DNA of 43,561 nt from Candidatus Kapaibacterium sp. (GCA_028284775.1 JANQRB010000125.1:1-43561); one strand, 5' to 3'. Shown: positions 18,372-27,419, counted from the stretch's first letter. Notes: generated by a model not told the origin, from the sequence alone. Made by a program: numbers and translations.

Positions 18372-19477
18372 GCTTCCCGTAGGTCGAGGTAATTTTGTTC
18401 GGAAATAGCGGTCCATTCTTTCGCCGCAGCAAGGAACTGCTCCTGACTGTCCAGCACCGCGGCAAATTCCGCATTCTCGCTCGCGATTTCAGCGTTGACC
18501 AATTCTGTCTGCCGTCGCAGCTCAGCCATGACGTCATCCGGCAATGCCCCGACATGAACATCGGGATGCTGCGCCTGAAATTCACTCCAGGTCAGAGCGT
18601 TGTGGTAGACCGATTCGCAGAGCATATCGAAGGAACACTCCTTCATCGCTACCAGCAGCATCGATTGATAGTTGACCGGCAGGGCCTCGAAGGCTGATTT
18701 GTTAAGCAGAAATTGCGACTCGCCGGTTGGTTCGTGCCAAACCGTGTAGTAGTATTTGGCGATCTGCTGAAAGCCCATGGACTCATCGAGATACGGATTG
18801 ATCCACTCCAGCGCGTCAATGACATTGCGCTCCAGTGCTGTGTACAATTCGCCAGGAGGAACATTGACTGGATTGACGCCAACGCGGGCCAGTATCTCAC
18901 CGGCCAGTCCCGGGATACGCATCTTGAGGCCGCGCAGGTCGGCGAGGCTGCGAATTTCCCGCCGAAACCAGCCGCCCATCTGCACGCCCGTATTGCCGCC
19001 GGGATAGGACAACAAACCGTGTTTGGCATAGACCTCATTCATGAGCTCTACCCCGCCGCCATACCAAAACCATGCCGCCTGCTCCTGTGCGTTGAGGCCG
19101 AAAGGCATGGTGGTAAACGGCTGAGTGGCGGCGTCTTTGCCTTTCCAGTAGTATGAAGCGGAGTGGCCCATCTGATACTGACCTTCCCGCACGAAGTCGA
19201 ATACACCAAGGGGCGCCTTGGTCTTGGATGCCGGATCGATTGCGATAGTGAACCGTCCGTTCGTCATTGCCGCCATGTGTTCGGCCAGGCGAGCGGCCGC
19301 GTTTTGCAGAAGCTTGATATTCGCCGGCCAGGAGGTCGCCAAACGCCACTCGACCTTGGGTGCAGCCGTGGCTTCGTCCCGAGCTTCTACCGCTTCAGGC
19401 TTGTCGGATGAACATCCTGCAAGCGCAAGCGCGCCGGCCGTAAGCGCGCCGTTTCTGATAAATTGTCTGCGACTCAT
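18368..19477 (-). CDS. TRAP-type solute-binding lipoprotein (Tat-exported)
   Basis: 369 residues from ATG at 19477; a TTG at 19489 is possible but less natural. The N-terminus SRRQFIRNG is a Tat signal and is followed by a lipobox LAG-Cys at Cys22, so the protein is probably folded before export and lipid-anchored. The binding-protein core shows WRLATSWP near 44-51, DPASKTKAPLGVFDF near 81-95, and LRGLKMRIPGLAG with the likely carboxylate-binding Arg187. The TakP group of this fold binds 2-oxo acids, but the ligand here is not known. The stop overlaps the start of the paralogous second gene (ATGA), so the two are co-translated. The pair differs in anchoring: this one lipidated, the other cleaved. 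Confidence 0.88.
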   Translation of the reverse strand: MSRRQFIRNGALTAGALALAGCSSDKPEAVEARDEATAAPKVEWRLATSWPANIKLLQNAAARLAEHMAAMTNGRFTIAIDPASKTKAPLGVFDFVREGQYQMGHSASYYWKGKDAATQPFTTMPFGLNAQEQAAWFWYGGGVELMNEVYAKHGLLSYPGGNTGVQMGGWFRREIRSLADLRGLKMRIPGLAGEILARVGVNPVNVPPGELYTALERNVIDALEWINPYLDESMGFQQIAKYYYTVWHEPTGESQFLLNKSAFEALPVNYQSMLLVAMKECSFDMLCESVYHNALTWSEFQAQHPDVHVGALPDDVMAELRRQTELVNAEIASENAEFAAVLDSQEQFLAAAKEWTAISEQNYLDLREA

Positions 19478-19892
19478 AGGCGACAACAACTATTCCGAAT
19501 TGCGAGTGGAGCCGGTGAGTTCCGGACAAAAAAAGCACAATTTACGCAGTTTGGCGGAATGCCGAAATCTTTTGTGGATCGCTGTAAACAGATGCGGCAG
19601 CGGCCATTTCCAAATGAGTACAATCAAGGTTTGCCGACGACGTGACTTCACCGTTTCTTCGCCGGTGGCTGTGGCGGCAGAGAAAGGATTCAGGCAGCGG
19701 CGTCAGGCGAGCGCCTGACTGAGAAGGGTTTGACGCAGCCCCGCTTGTTGATGCAATGCCCGAGGTGTAGTACTATGCATGGTAAATCCCCGCTTCCGAT
19801 ACCTTCCGACGGAATGGCCTTCAAAAAAATATGCCACTGCGCTGAATGTCAGTGCAGTGGCACATTGAATTTCCCTTAAAATCAATCAGCCA
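19478..19892. other. Gap upstream of the solute-binding protein pair
   Basis: About 415 bases on the reverse strand between the ligase-family gene stop (19893) and the first solute-binding protein. Its right end carries the terminator of the ligase gene (19822-19862); the rest must hold the promoter of the binding-protein operon. No TAnnTTTG box was found on the reverse strand and no frame in it looks real. Confidence 0.45.
19822..19862 (-). terminator. Rho-independent terminator after the O-antigen-ligase-family gene
   Basis: On the reverse strand a nine-base-pair stem TGCCACTGC against GCAGTGGCA (bases 19862-19854 and 19840-19832) is followed by TATTTTTTTG. It lies about 30 bases after the stop of the gene ending at 19893. 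Confidence 0.88.
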
Positions 19893-22499
19893 TCAGTTTC
19901 CAGATGAAGGACCCGGACTGCCCTCCGTTTCGACCGGGGGACGTTGCGGTGCGGTCTGTCGCGCCGCTGAGTCGGACGAAGGTATCCCACTGTCGCCCGC
20001 CGGCGCTGAGCTAGGAGCATCCGGCCGACTTTGACGCGGCCGCGTCGCAGGCGCGGAAAGCGTCTCATCCTCATCCGCATCAGGGGAATCTTCCTTACTG
20101 AAGGCGCCCAGTTCGGACTCGACAGCGCGCCGGGTGCGGTCGTCGATCCGGTGACGCCAGAACTGTTGCACCAACTCCATCTGCGGCGAGGCCTGATGAG
20201 CGCGGTGGATCTGACGGCCGGCGCCAACGCTGTCTCCCATCGATAGCAGAGTCTGCGCGCGGAACAGAAGCATCTGCGCATCTTTCGGACGGATGTCCAG
20301 ATAGCGATCGTTCAATTCCAATGTCCGGTCGAAATCACGGGAACGGCTGTTGATATCGACCATTATCGCGAGGGCATTGTGGTTATAGGGGTGCATCCAC
20401 ATTACCTCTTCGGCAATCCGCATCTGCACGTTGTCGATTACCTTCTGATCAAATGTCTGCTGGTTATTGGCTTGCTTCTGTTGTGCCTGCATCTGGCGCG
20501 AGACAGCCCGCGACAAATCCGTTATAGGCGAAAAGATCAGGTACTTGCCGATTCCATAGCGATACGATGGAAACTCATCGGTGGCAAAGATCTTCTTCAC
20601 CAACTGATCGACCGGCGGTTTGCCGTTAACCAGGGCCGTATAGATCTGGCGGTCGCAAAGTGCCGTTACCAGATAACCAACCGCCAGATACAGGAAGTAA
20701 ACCGCCGCAAGCTTGCGGGCAGTACTCAGTTCGCCGGTCTTGACGAAGATAAAGCCGCCCGCTGCCGCCAGCGTTACCGCCAGCATCCAGCCGACGCTGG
20801 AATCGAGCCCTTGTGCGACATAGACAACAAATAACATCGCCAGAAAGCCGACCGTCGCAAGGCGCGCGAGCAGCTCGCGATTGAGAGTCGGAAAGGTCCA
20901 GACTTTGGCCGGCTTCGCAATTCCGACGATAATGGCAGCGATACCGCCGACCCACAGCAAGCCGTAGATACGCGCGGTCAGAAAGTCGGTTTGGGTTGAG
21001 AAAACCCAGGCGAGGAGGCCGCCGATACAGGCAATCATTATCGGATTACGCCTGTAGCGCGAGGCATAATACATCAGCGCCAGTAAAAAGCCGATCCAGC
21101 AGAGAAAGCCGATCGGGCCTGTTTCGACTAATGCCTGCACCCAATCATTGTGAATTTCAGCGCCGAGGCTGTGCAAAATCGATGAATAGATGGGAACATA
21201 TACCGGCCATTGTCCGATGCCGATGCCGGTTGCCCAAAACGGCACATCCAACGGGCCTTCGGGACGTTTGCGCACAGATTCGCCGAAGAGCATCCTTTCG
21301 GAGATATTCCAGAACTGTAAACGGTCGCTTTTACCTTCGACGATAATTTCGACCGTTTTCATAATGGCCCCGCCCAGCTCTTCCTTTCCGGTGCCTTTTA
21401 ATTTCTGCGGATTTTTGTCGCCCTCGATCAGATTATCGCTTGCCGGCAGTCCCGCCAAACCGACTATCAGCAAGGCCATAATTCCGAGAGGAATAATTTT
21501 ACGGCTGTAGAGCAGCTCCCGAAGATGTGCCGCGCTTAACCAGAAGGCGGACCCTACCATCCACAAGGCAACGAACGCGCCGCCGCCGTACAAGAGGCCG
21601 ACAAGGAATCCCGATTCCAGGCCGCGATAGAGTTCGTCTTCACGCCCCTGGAAGTATATTCCGACAATAAGCCCGATTACCAGAGCCAGAAGTGTCAAAA
21701 TGGTAAAAGAACTACGCTTAAATTTACGTACGGCCTCATCACCGATGCGCAGTTCGCGGAAGACATAGAGCAGTTCCATTCCCAGGAAGGCAAACAACAT
21801 TCCGATCCAGCCCGATCGCGCCCGCGAATACAGCATAAACAGAAAGAGGCTCAGAAAAGCGGCGCTTGCGAAGCTGAAATGCCCGACCGATCGGACATGA
21901 TGAGAAAACATAAACCACAACAGAAAGGGCAGCGTCATCACCATATAGGTGCCGGCGTAAGCCCGGTACGACAGCGTCGAGGAAGGTCGGCCGGCCGACA
22001 TTATCCAGTCGAAGCCATACCAGCCGTTGCCATAAAACAGATACATACAGACGCCTATCAGACCGACAAGCATCGCGACGCCCGCAAAAACATTCCAGAA
22101 TAAGGTAGATTCCCAGAATCGTGTTTGCTTGCCTATAATGTAGGCGGCGATGCCGTAGACCAGATATATCAGGCGTTCGAAGCCCAGAATCGGCTGCAGG
22201 GACCAGGTGAGGGCCAGCGTGCCCCAGGCCATGTAGCCCATCCAGAACAGCTCAGGCAGGTTAAAACCAAAGGTCTGCTTGCTGTCTCGCTTGTGGTTCT
22301 TGGTAGCAAGGAAAGCGACGAACAAGACGACACCGATATACACGGCCTTGATGTAAAAATCGATGGTATGAATCTGGTTGATGATAAACAGCGGATTGGC
22401 TGCCAGAAAGATCCAGGCCCAGGGGTGCTGCGCTACTGCTTCTTTGACCGCTGTGCCGCTACGACCACTGCGCACATCAACTCTTTCTTGTTTGCCCAT
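19893..22499 (-). CDS. O-antigen-ligase / Wzy_C-family membrane protein with TPR-like C-terminus
   Basis: 868 residues. About a dozen hydrophobic segments fill residues 25-650, and a large periplasmic loop (about 365-450) carries HNDWVQALVETGPIG with His450, the hallmark of the O-antigen ligase/polymerase family, which transfers glycan chains from a lipid carrier at the periplasmic face. After the last membrane segments, residues about 690-800 have helical TPR-like spacing (DRTLELNDRYLDIRPKD, then LLFRAQTLLSMGD), a fusion common in the family. The last 65 residues are Pro/Ser/Asp-rich and probably disordered. Possible roles are LPS ligation, capsule polymerisation or protein O-glycosylation; sequence alone cannot choose. 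It is transcribed alone from a TAnnTTTG promoter and ends at a strong terminator. Confidence 0.83.
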   Translation of the reverse strand: MGKQERVDVRSGRSGTAVKEAVAQHPWAWIFLAANPLFIINQIHTIDFYIKAVYIGVVLFVAFLATKNHKRDSKQTFGFNLPELFWMGYMAWGTLALTWSLQPILGFERLIYLVYGIAAYIIGKQTRFWESTLFWNVFAGVAMLVGLIGVCMYLFYGNGWYGFDWIMSAGRPSSTLSYRAYAGTYMVMTLPFLLWFMFSHHVRSVGHFSFASAAFLSLFLFMLYSRARSGWIGMLFAFLGMELLYVFRELRIGDEAVRKFKRSSFTILTLLALVIGLIVGIYFQGREDELYRGLESGFLVGLLYGGGAFVALWMVGSAFWLSAAHLRELLYSRKIIPLGIMALLIVGLAGLPASDNLIEGDKNPQKLKGTGKEELGGAIMKTVEIIVEGKSDRLQFWNISERMLFGESVRKRPEGPLDVPFWATGIGIGQWPVYVPIYSSILHSLGAEIHNDWVQALVETGPIGFLCWIGFLLALMYYASRYRRNPIMIACIGGLLAWVFSTQTDFLTARIYGLLWVGGIAAIIVGIAKPAKVWTFPTLNRELLARLATVGFLAMLFVVYVAQGLDSSVGWMLAVTLAAAGGFIFVKTGELSTARKLAAVYFLYLAVGYLVTALCDRQIYTALVNGKPPVDQLVKKIFATDEFPSYRYGIGKYLIFSPITDLSRAVSRQMQAQQKQANNQQTFDQKVIDNVQMRIAEEVMWMHPYNHNALAIMVDINSRSRDFDRTLELNDRYLDIRPKDAQMLLFRAQTLLSMGDSVGAGRQIHRAHQASPQMELVQQFWRHRIDDRTRRAVESELGAFSKEDSPDADEDETLSAPATRPRQSRPDAPSSAPAGDSGIPSSDSAARQTAPQRPPVETEGSPGPSSGN

Positions 22500-22558
22500 T
22501 TGCTACTCTTGACTTGTGAAAGTATTACGTATGCTGCTGAATTAAGCGCATTCGTCCA

Positions 22559-22589
22559 CAAAATTATACTTAGCTGAGCACTCCTGCAA
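22559..22589 (-). promoter_or_regulatory. Bacteroidota-type promoter of the O-antigen-ligase-family gene
   Basis: On the reverse strand TAATTTTG (22566-22559) matches the -7 consensus TAnnTTTG exactly, and a TTG (22589-22587) lies 20 bases further upstream, the usual -33 spacing. The box is 60 bases before the ATG. Confidence 0.6.
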
Positions 22590-22731
22590 CGACTGCCCGA
22601 CGATTACCCATAATTTACCGATTGGACAAGAGCAGTCTGACGAGAATGCACGTGTCGATATTGGTACTCGCTACTGCTTGATTACAGGAATTTTCAATCG
22701 GAAATCAACCCGGCCCTAACATACGGGAGGA

Positions 22732-23904
22732 TTATCGGCGGCGAATACAACTGTCGATACGTTGCAGCGCTTCTTCTATATTTGCTACTGAATTGGCGTA
22801 GGAGAAACGCACGAAGCCTTCGCCATAGGCGCCAAAAGCAGTACCGCTCAGACAGGCAACACCGGCCTCGTTCAGGAGCAGATCGGCGAGCTGCTGCGAA
22901 CTCATGCCGGTTTCAGTAATATTGGGAAAGACATAGAAGGCGCCCTTGGGCGAATGACAGCGGAAGCCCGGAATGGCATTAAGTCCGTCGACAATCACAT
23001 CGCGCCGCTGCTTGAATTCGCTGACAAATGTAGCGACGGAAGGTAAGGTGGCGTCGCTCAATGCTTCGATGCCGGCGACTTGCGCGAAAGAAGCGGTACA
23101 TGACGTACAGTTCGTCTGTAGTTTCGCCACATGCGCTGCAAGGGCGGCGGGCATAAGACCATAGCCCATGCGCCAGCCGGTCATCGCAAATGTTTTAGAG
23201 AAGCCATCGAGCACGATCGTCCGCTCCGTCATACCGTCGAACTGGGTGATGCTCTCGTGCTGAAAATCATCATAGGTGATTTGCGAATAGATTTCGTCGG
23301 AGAACACGATTAAATCATGTTTGCGCGCCAGCTCGGCAATTCCGGCAAGATCATCCCTGGTCAGAATACCACCCGTCGGGTTTTGAGGGGTGTTGAGCAT
23401 AATCATGCGCGTCCGCGGCGTAATGCGCTCCTCGATATCGCTAAGATCAAAACGAAACTCTTTGTCTTCGCGGAGTGGCAGCGGTACCGCTTTGGCGCCC
23501 AGGAAATTGATCATCGACTCGTAAATGGGAAAGCCTGGATTGGGATAGATGACTTCATCGCCTTCATTGATGACTGCCATAAGGCCGTAGAAGATAATCG
23601 GCTTTGCGCCCGGCGTGATTACCACATTATCCGCCGTATAGGATTCGCGACCGCGCGTGCGGTTGAAATACGAGGCAATGGCTTCACGGGCCTGCGGCAG
23701 ACCCGCCGAGGGACCGTAATGAGTAAAGCCGTCGCCCAGGGCTTGCTGTGCCGCCTTGATAATGTTGGCCGGCGTATCGAAATCCGGCTCACCAATTTCC
23801 AGATGGACAATATCGCGACCTTGAGCTTCCAAGGCTTTGGCTTTAACGAGGACTTCAAAAGCAGTCTCCGTACCGAGACGCCGCATGCGCTCAGCTACAT
23901 TCAT
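22732..23904 (-). CDS. PLP-dependent class I aminotransferase (aspartate/aromatic aminotransferase-like)
   Basis: 390 residues, full length for the AspC/PatA fold-type I aminotransferases, which swap amino groups between amino acids and 2-oxo acids in the cytoplasm. The N-terminal LEIGEPDFDTP, TPGAKPIIFYG, NTPQNPTGG, the Asp-Glu-Ile-Tyr (SDEIYSQITYDD) and the PLP-lysine segment DGFSKTFAMTGWRMGY are all present, as is the substrate carboxylate Arg in EGFVRFSYAN near the C-terminus. GGGAG lies before the ATG. It is the last gene of a probable porX-tsaE-aminotransferase unit. The preferred amino acid cannot be read; aspartate, aromatic and alanine enzymes all look like this. Confidence 0.9.
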   Translation of the reverse strand: MNVAERMRRLGTETAFEVLVKAKALEAQGRDIVHLEIGEPDFDTPANIIKAAQQALGDGFTHYGPSAGLPQAREAIASYFNRTRGRESYTADNVVITPGAKPIIFYGLMAVINEGDEVIYPNPGFPIYESMINFLGAKAVPLPLREDKEFRFDLSDIEERITPRTRMIMLNTPQNPTGGILTRDDLAGIAELARKHDLIVFSDEIYSQITYDDFQHESITQFDGMTERTIVLDGFSKTFAMTGWRMGYGLMPAALAAHVAKLQTNCTSCTASFAQVAGIEALSDATLPSVATFVSEFKQRRDVIVDGLNAIPGFRCHSPKGAFYVFPNITETGMSSQQLADLLLNEAGVACLSGTAFGAYGEGFVRFSYANSVANIEEALQRIDSCIRRR

Positions 23905-23997
23905 ACTCCCGATCCCTGATTTGGAATGAATGGTTAGAACAAACTTGTAAATGATAAAGAATCATAATCCGGCCGAAGCCGTGGCCGGCGGCCGAAT

Positions 23998-24480
23998 TCA
24001 GTGCTCGGCCCCTTCGTCGTCGGGCATTCCGCCGCCGTGCCGGATTTCAATCAGACGCTTGTTTTCGTCGTCGTCATTGAGTTTTATCGTTACGGAATAA
24101 CGATCGCCGGGCAGTGCCCCGTTGGCCTTTTCAGCCCATTCGATAAGCTTGATGGCGTCATTGGAATGCGTGCATTCATTGAACCCGATATCGCCCAGCT
24201 CTTTCTTTGAATTGATGCGGTACAGATCCACGTGATATATTTTTACTTCACTATCATGGATAGTGGCGCCTTCATACTGATTTATTATGCTGAATGTCGG
24301 GCTGGATACAATTTCCACCACATTGAAATGCTCGCAAACACCCTTAACGAATTCTGTCTTCCCGGCGCCAAGATCGCCGTAAATGGCCACGGTATCTCCT
24401 CTGTGCAGTCGTTCAGCGAAATTGCGACCGAGCTCGGTCGTCTGATCTTCGCTATTAGACTCAAACACTTCCGCTTCCAT
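23998..24480 (-). CDS. tsaE: tRNA threonylcarbamoyladenosine biosynthesis ATPase TsaE
   Basis: About 160 residues from ATG at 24480; an upstream TTG at 24498 could add six. TsaE is the ATPase that resets the TsaBD complex while it makes the t6A modification at position 37 of ANN-reading tRNAs. The P-loop GDLGAGKTEF, the SSPTFSIINQY motif and the HVDLYRI segment are diagnostic. The C-terminal extension (EIRHGGGMPDDEGAEH) is slightly longer than usual and acidic. It lies 75 bases after porX and 93 bases before the aminotransferase on the same strand. The other t6A genes are not in the window. Confidence 0.93.
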   Translation of the reverse strand: MEAEVFESNSEDQTTELGRNFAERLHRGDTVAIYGDLGAGKTEFVKGVCEHFNVVEIVSSPTFSIINQYEGATIHDSEVKIYHVDLYRINSKKELGDIGFNECTHSNDAIKLIEWAEKANGALPGDRYSVTIKLNDDDENKRLIEIRHGGGMPDDEGAEH

Positions 24481-24555
24481 AATTATAGTATCCAACAATG
24501 AAACACCTCATTTGCTTGCATGGAACCATAACGCGGCACTCTATCTCGTGCTTTG

Positions 24556-26130
24556 TCACTTGGGATCCAAAATAGCGACAGGTAGAATCATCTCCTCTAA
24601 TGATATTCCACCGTGCTGAAAACTATCGCGATATTGACTGAGATAATGATTGTAGTCTGTCGGATAAACGAAATAGTAGTCTTCTTTCGCGACGATATAA
24701 TTGGTCGTTACGCTCGAGCGCGGCAGCATATAGTCCTCTGGCTGTCGAATAATCATTGCGTAACGCGCATCGGACTTGACATTGCGACCGAATTTGAAGC
24801 GCAGGCAGGTAGACGTATCGCGGTCACCAAAGGTTTTGGCGCCACGCATGCAGCGAACGGCCCCATGATCGGTCGTCACAATAATACGAATATTTTTCTG
24901 GCTGGAAAGCGTCTTCAACATACCGTAGAGACTGGAGTGCCGGAACCACGAGCTGGTCAGTGAACGGTAGGCCGCCTCGTCCGGAGCGATTTCGCGCAGA
25001 ATGGGATAATCCGAACGGGAATGGGCGATCATATCCACGACGTTCACTACGATCGCGGAAAGTTGATTGCGCGTAAAGTTGAGAATATCCTGCTCGATTT
25101 TCTTGCCGAAATCCGTGTCGATGATTTTAACGTACTTCAACTCATTGCGGAGCTGGATGCGCCGACGCTCCAGGAGTTTTTCCAGCAATTCCTTCTCGAA
25201 TTTGTTTTGGCTGTGATCGTCGCCGCTGCCGTCGACCCACATCTTCGGATAATGTTTTTGGATTTCCAGGGGGAACAGCCCGCTGAATATCGCATTACGG
25301 GCATAGGGCGTCGAGGTAGGCAAGATCGAGCTGTAGTAATCGAGCTTAATGTTAAAGAGCGGCCGCAGTTGCTCCTCCATTATCCGCCATTGATCGAGGC
25401 GCATGCAATCGATCACAAAAAAGAAGGTCGACTCTACCTCCTGCAGCGAATCAAGAACATAGTTATCCACTATCTGCGGTGATAGTACCGGGCCATCGGC
25501 CTCATCGCCTTGGTTCAACCAGGACTGATAGTTGTCTTCTACGAACTTGGAGAACTCGGCATTACACTCGCGCCACTGATTGACCAGGGTTTCCTCCAAA
25601 CCGATCCCCGGGTGACGATCGAGCTCCAAACTCCAGTTGACCAGCTTCTCATAGATCTCCACCCACTCGCTCCAGGAGAGCGGCTCGAACATGCGCCGCG
25701 CCACTTCATTAAAGCCCTGCAGATAATCCTGCGTGAACTTCTCACCGGCAATTTTTTCGGATTCGAGGAACTTTTTACATGCGGCCAGGATCTGAGCCGG
25801 ATTGACGGGTTTGGTCAGATAGTCGTCAATTTTGCGCCCGATCGCCTCTTCCATTACGGTCTCAGCTTCATTCTTGGTTACCATGACCACCGGCACCGAG
25901 TAGTCGACATCCTTCATGCGCGACAGAGTTTCGAGCCCGCTCATTCCGACCATCGTTTCGTCGAGAAAGACGAGATTGTAGCTCGTTCCGCGAAACAACT
26001 CGAGCGCATCCTCGCCGTTGGTAGCCGTGCTGACGTCATAGCCGCGTTGTTCCAGTAAAATGATGTGCGGTCGCAGCAAATCAATTTCATCATCGACCCA
26101 CAGAATATTGCCTTTGACGGAAGAATCCAT
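24556..26130 (-). CDS. porX: PorX-type response regulator with PglZ (alkaline-phosphatase superfamily) domain
   Basis: 524 residues; Porphyromonas PorX is about 519. The N-terminal receiver domain (residues 8-125) has Asp13/Asp14, phospho-acceptor Asp57 in VFLDETM and Lys107. A helical linker leads to a PglZ domain with FFVIDCMRLDQW near 235, a PTSTPYARNAIFSG motif with candidate nucleophile Thr, VVDMIAHSR, and VTTDHGAV, i.e. the Asp/His metal ligands of the superfamily. In T9SS bacteria PorX is the response regulator paired with the kinase PorY and controls secretion-system function; its PglZ domain has been reported to be a zinc-dependent phosphodiesterase acting on oligonucleotides. No PorY, sigma factor or other T9SS gene is in the window. 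It is divergent from a beta-barrel gene. Confidence 0.92.
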   Translation of the reverse strand: MDSSVKGNILWVDDEIDLLRPHIILLEQRGYDVSTATNGEDALELFRGTSYNLVFLDETMVGMSGLETLSRMKDVDYSVPVVMVTKNEAETVMEEAIGRKIDDYLTKPVNPAQILAACKKFLESEKIAGEKFTQDYLQGFNEVARRMFEPLSWSEWVEIYEKLVNWSLELDRHPGIGLEETLVNQWRECNAEFSKFVEDNYQSWLNQGDEADGPVLSPQIVDNYVLDSLQEVESTFFFVIDCMRLDQWRIMEEQLRPLFNIKLDYYSSILPTSTPYARNAIFSGLFPLEIQKHYPKMWVDGSGDDHSQNKFEKELLEKLLERRRIQLRNELKYVKIIDTDFGKKIEQDILNFTRNQLSAIVVNVVDMIAHSRSDYPILREIAPDEAAYRSLTSSWFRHSSLYGMLKTLSSQKNIRIIVTTDHGAVRCMRGAKTFGDRDTSTCLRFKFGRNVKSDARYAMIIRQPEDYMLPRSSVTTNYIVAKEDYYFVYPTDYNHYLSQYRDSFQHGGISLEEMILPVAILDPK

Positions 26131-26476
26131 AGAACTGCCTGTCTGCTATTGTGCAACAAATTCCGGTTTACAAGTGACGAGGTAGCAAATCCTTACAAAG
26201 GCTCTCCATTACAATTGGCGCGTGTCAAACTGGAATAGCAGGCAGTTGCCCGGAAAGACGTGGTGCCGGCGCTTGTCTTTATCTGCGCGTCCCGGACATT
26301 TTTCATCATAGCGATTGTTACAGTGCAATTGTGCCCCTTCGGGCAAACTGAAATTTTACTGAATTGTATATACGGATAGTAAAGCTGCATATTTCACGCA
26401 CTAATTCCATTGATATTCTCAGTCCGGGCTGCGTAAATTGTTTTCTGGATGATTCAAGTTGGAAAAAACTAGCAAC
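26131..26476. other. Divergent gap between porX and a beta-barrel gene
   Basis: About 346 bases carry the promoters of two genes transcribed outward. The only structure I see is a short hairpin, TGCCC (26332-26336) against GGGCA (26341-26345), too short and without a T-run to be a terminator. No consensus promoter box was identified on either strand and no natural-looking frame was found. Confidence 0.4.
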
Positions 26477-27379
26477 ATGCTCAAACTATTCCGCTACCTC
26501 CTTTCTTTCACTATAATCGTCGGATTTGCAATATTCTGGTCTGTTCCGACGGCCTCCGGCGCGACCAATCGCGGGTCGGCGATCGGTATGACCGCTTTGC
26601 AGGAAGCCGAAGTCTTGCCGCAAGACAGCAGTGCCAGGCAGCGTTCGATCCTTATGAGTGTCTTTTTTGCACCGGCTTTCGGTGCCAGCGCCGATGATTT
26701 TTTCGACGTTTATCAACAGGAGCTGGGCGGTCTGGGACGCACTTTTGAGTCGCCCTTTGCCCTCGGAGCCAGTTCGAAGATATTTGCCGATGAGTGGCTG
26801 CGGCTGGGATTATCGATCGAAACGTCCATCCTGCGTTTTACCGACACCTTTAATCAGATCGTCTTCGAGGAGCGGAGCAGCGGCGACAGCATCATCCCTG
26901 TACGGGTCGGCACGCGCACGCTCAGCGAGGATATCCAGATGCGAACCATCCCCGTCTTTCTCACCGCCGAAATCATGCCCGTGAAGGCCCAGTTCAAGAC
27001 CTATGCCGGCGCGGGCCTCGGCGCGTCTTTCGGCTGGATATTCTGGAACGAAGGGGTCGGCAGCACCGTGGACGATGATCTGCGCGTCGGCGGCACCCAC
27101 ATCGATCAGGGCTATGTGGCTCCGGCGGCACGCCTCTATGTCGGCACGCAGCTCGGCTTTGACGAATACTCGACGGGTTCGGCTCTGCACAGCCTGTTCA
27201 TCGAAGTCCGTTACACCTATATCGGCGCATTTCTGCCGATGTTCGATGAAATCGCCGAACAGTTCGAAGATCCATCCGAACTGTTTCAAGACGATTTTTT
27301 GATCAACCCCGGCGGCATATCGATCGCCATCGGCCTCAGCTTCGAGTTCAAACCGCAGGCGAAAGGCAAAGCTAAATAA
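26477..27379 (+). CDS. Predicted outer-membrane beta-barrel protein
   Basis: About 300 residues from ATG at 26477 (the frame also opens at a TTG at 26459). A signal peptide with hydrophobic LLSFTIIVGFAIFW is followed by small residues and a cleavage site near ASGAT. The mature protein alternates polar and hydrophobic residues in strands typical of a small barrel (TYAGAGLGASFGWIFW, then SLFIEVRYTYIGAF), with loops rich in Asp and Gly. A short basic tail KGKAK ends it, rather than the usual terminal aromatic. Function is not recognised. It lies upstream of the hpf promoter and opposite porX, so it could be a porin-like or assembly component, but no homology to PorP/SprF or other T9SS barrels is evident by eye. 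Confidence 0.68.
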   Translation: MLKLFRYLLSFTIIVGFAIFWSVPTASGATNRGSAIGMTALQEAEVLPQDSSARQRSILMSVFFAPAFGASADDFFDVYQQELGGLGRTFESPFALGASSKIFADEWLRLGLSIETSILRFTDTFNQIVFEERSSGDSIIPVRVGTRTLSEDIQMRTIPVFLTAEIMPVKAQFKTYAGAGLGASFGWIFWNEGVGSTVDDDLRVGGTHIDQGYVAPAARLYVGTQLGFDEYSTGSALHSLFIEVRYTYIGAFLPMFDEIAEQFEDPSELFQDDFLINPGGISIAIGLSFEFKPQAKGKAK

Positions 27380-27386
27380 TCTGTTG

Positions 27387-27419
27387 TTTGTACTTTGAGG
27401 CCAGTCCTTCGTATTTTTG
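27387..27419 (+). promoter_or_regulatory. Bacteroidota-type promoter of hpf-hprK-fcl
   Basis: TTTG at 27387-27390, then 21 bases, then TATTTTTG at 27412-27419: a full match to the TTTG / TAnnTTTG promoter form with standard spacing. It lies in the gap after the beta-barrel gene and 50 bases before the hpf start. Confidence 0.7.

Noticed and set aside
26332..26345. Hairpin TGCCC/GGGCA in the porX divergent gap
   Set aside because: Five base pairs with no T-run on either strand; too short for a terminator and no regulatory partner visible.
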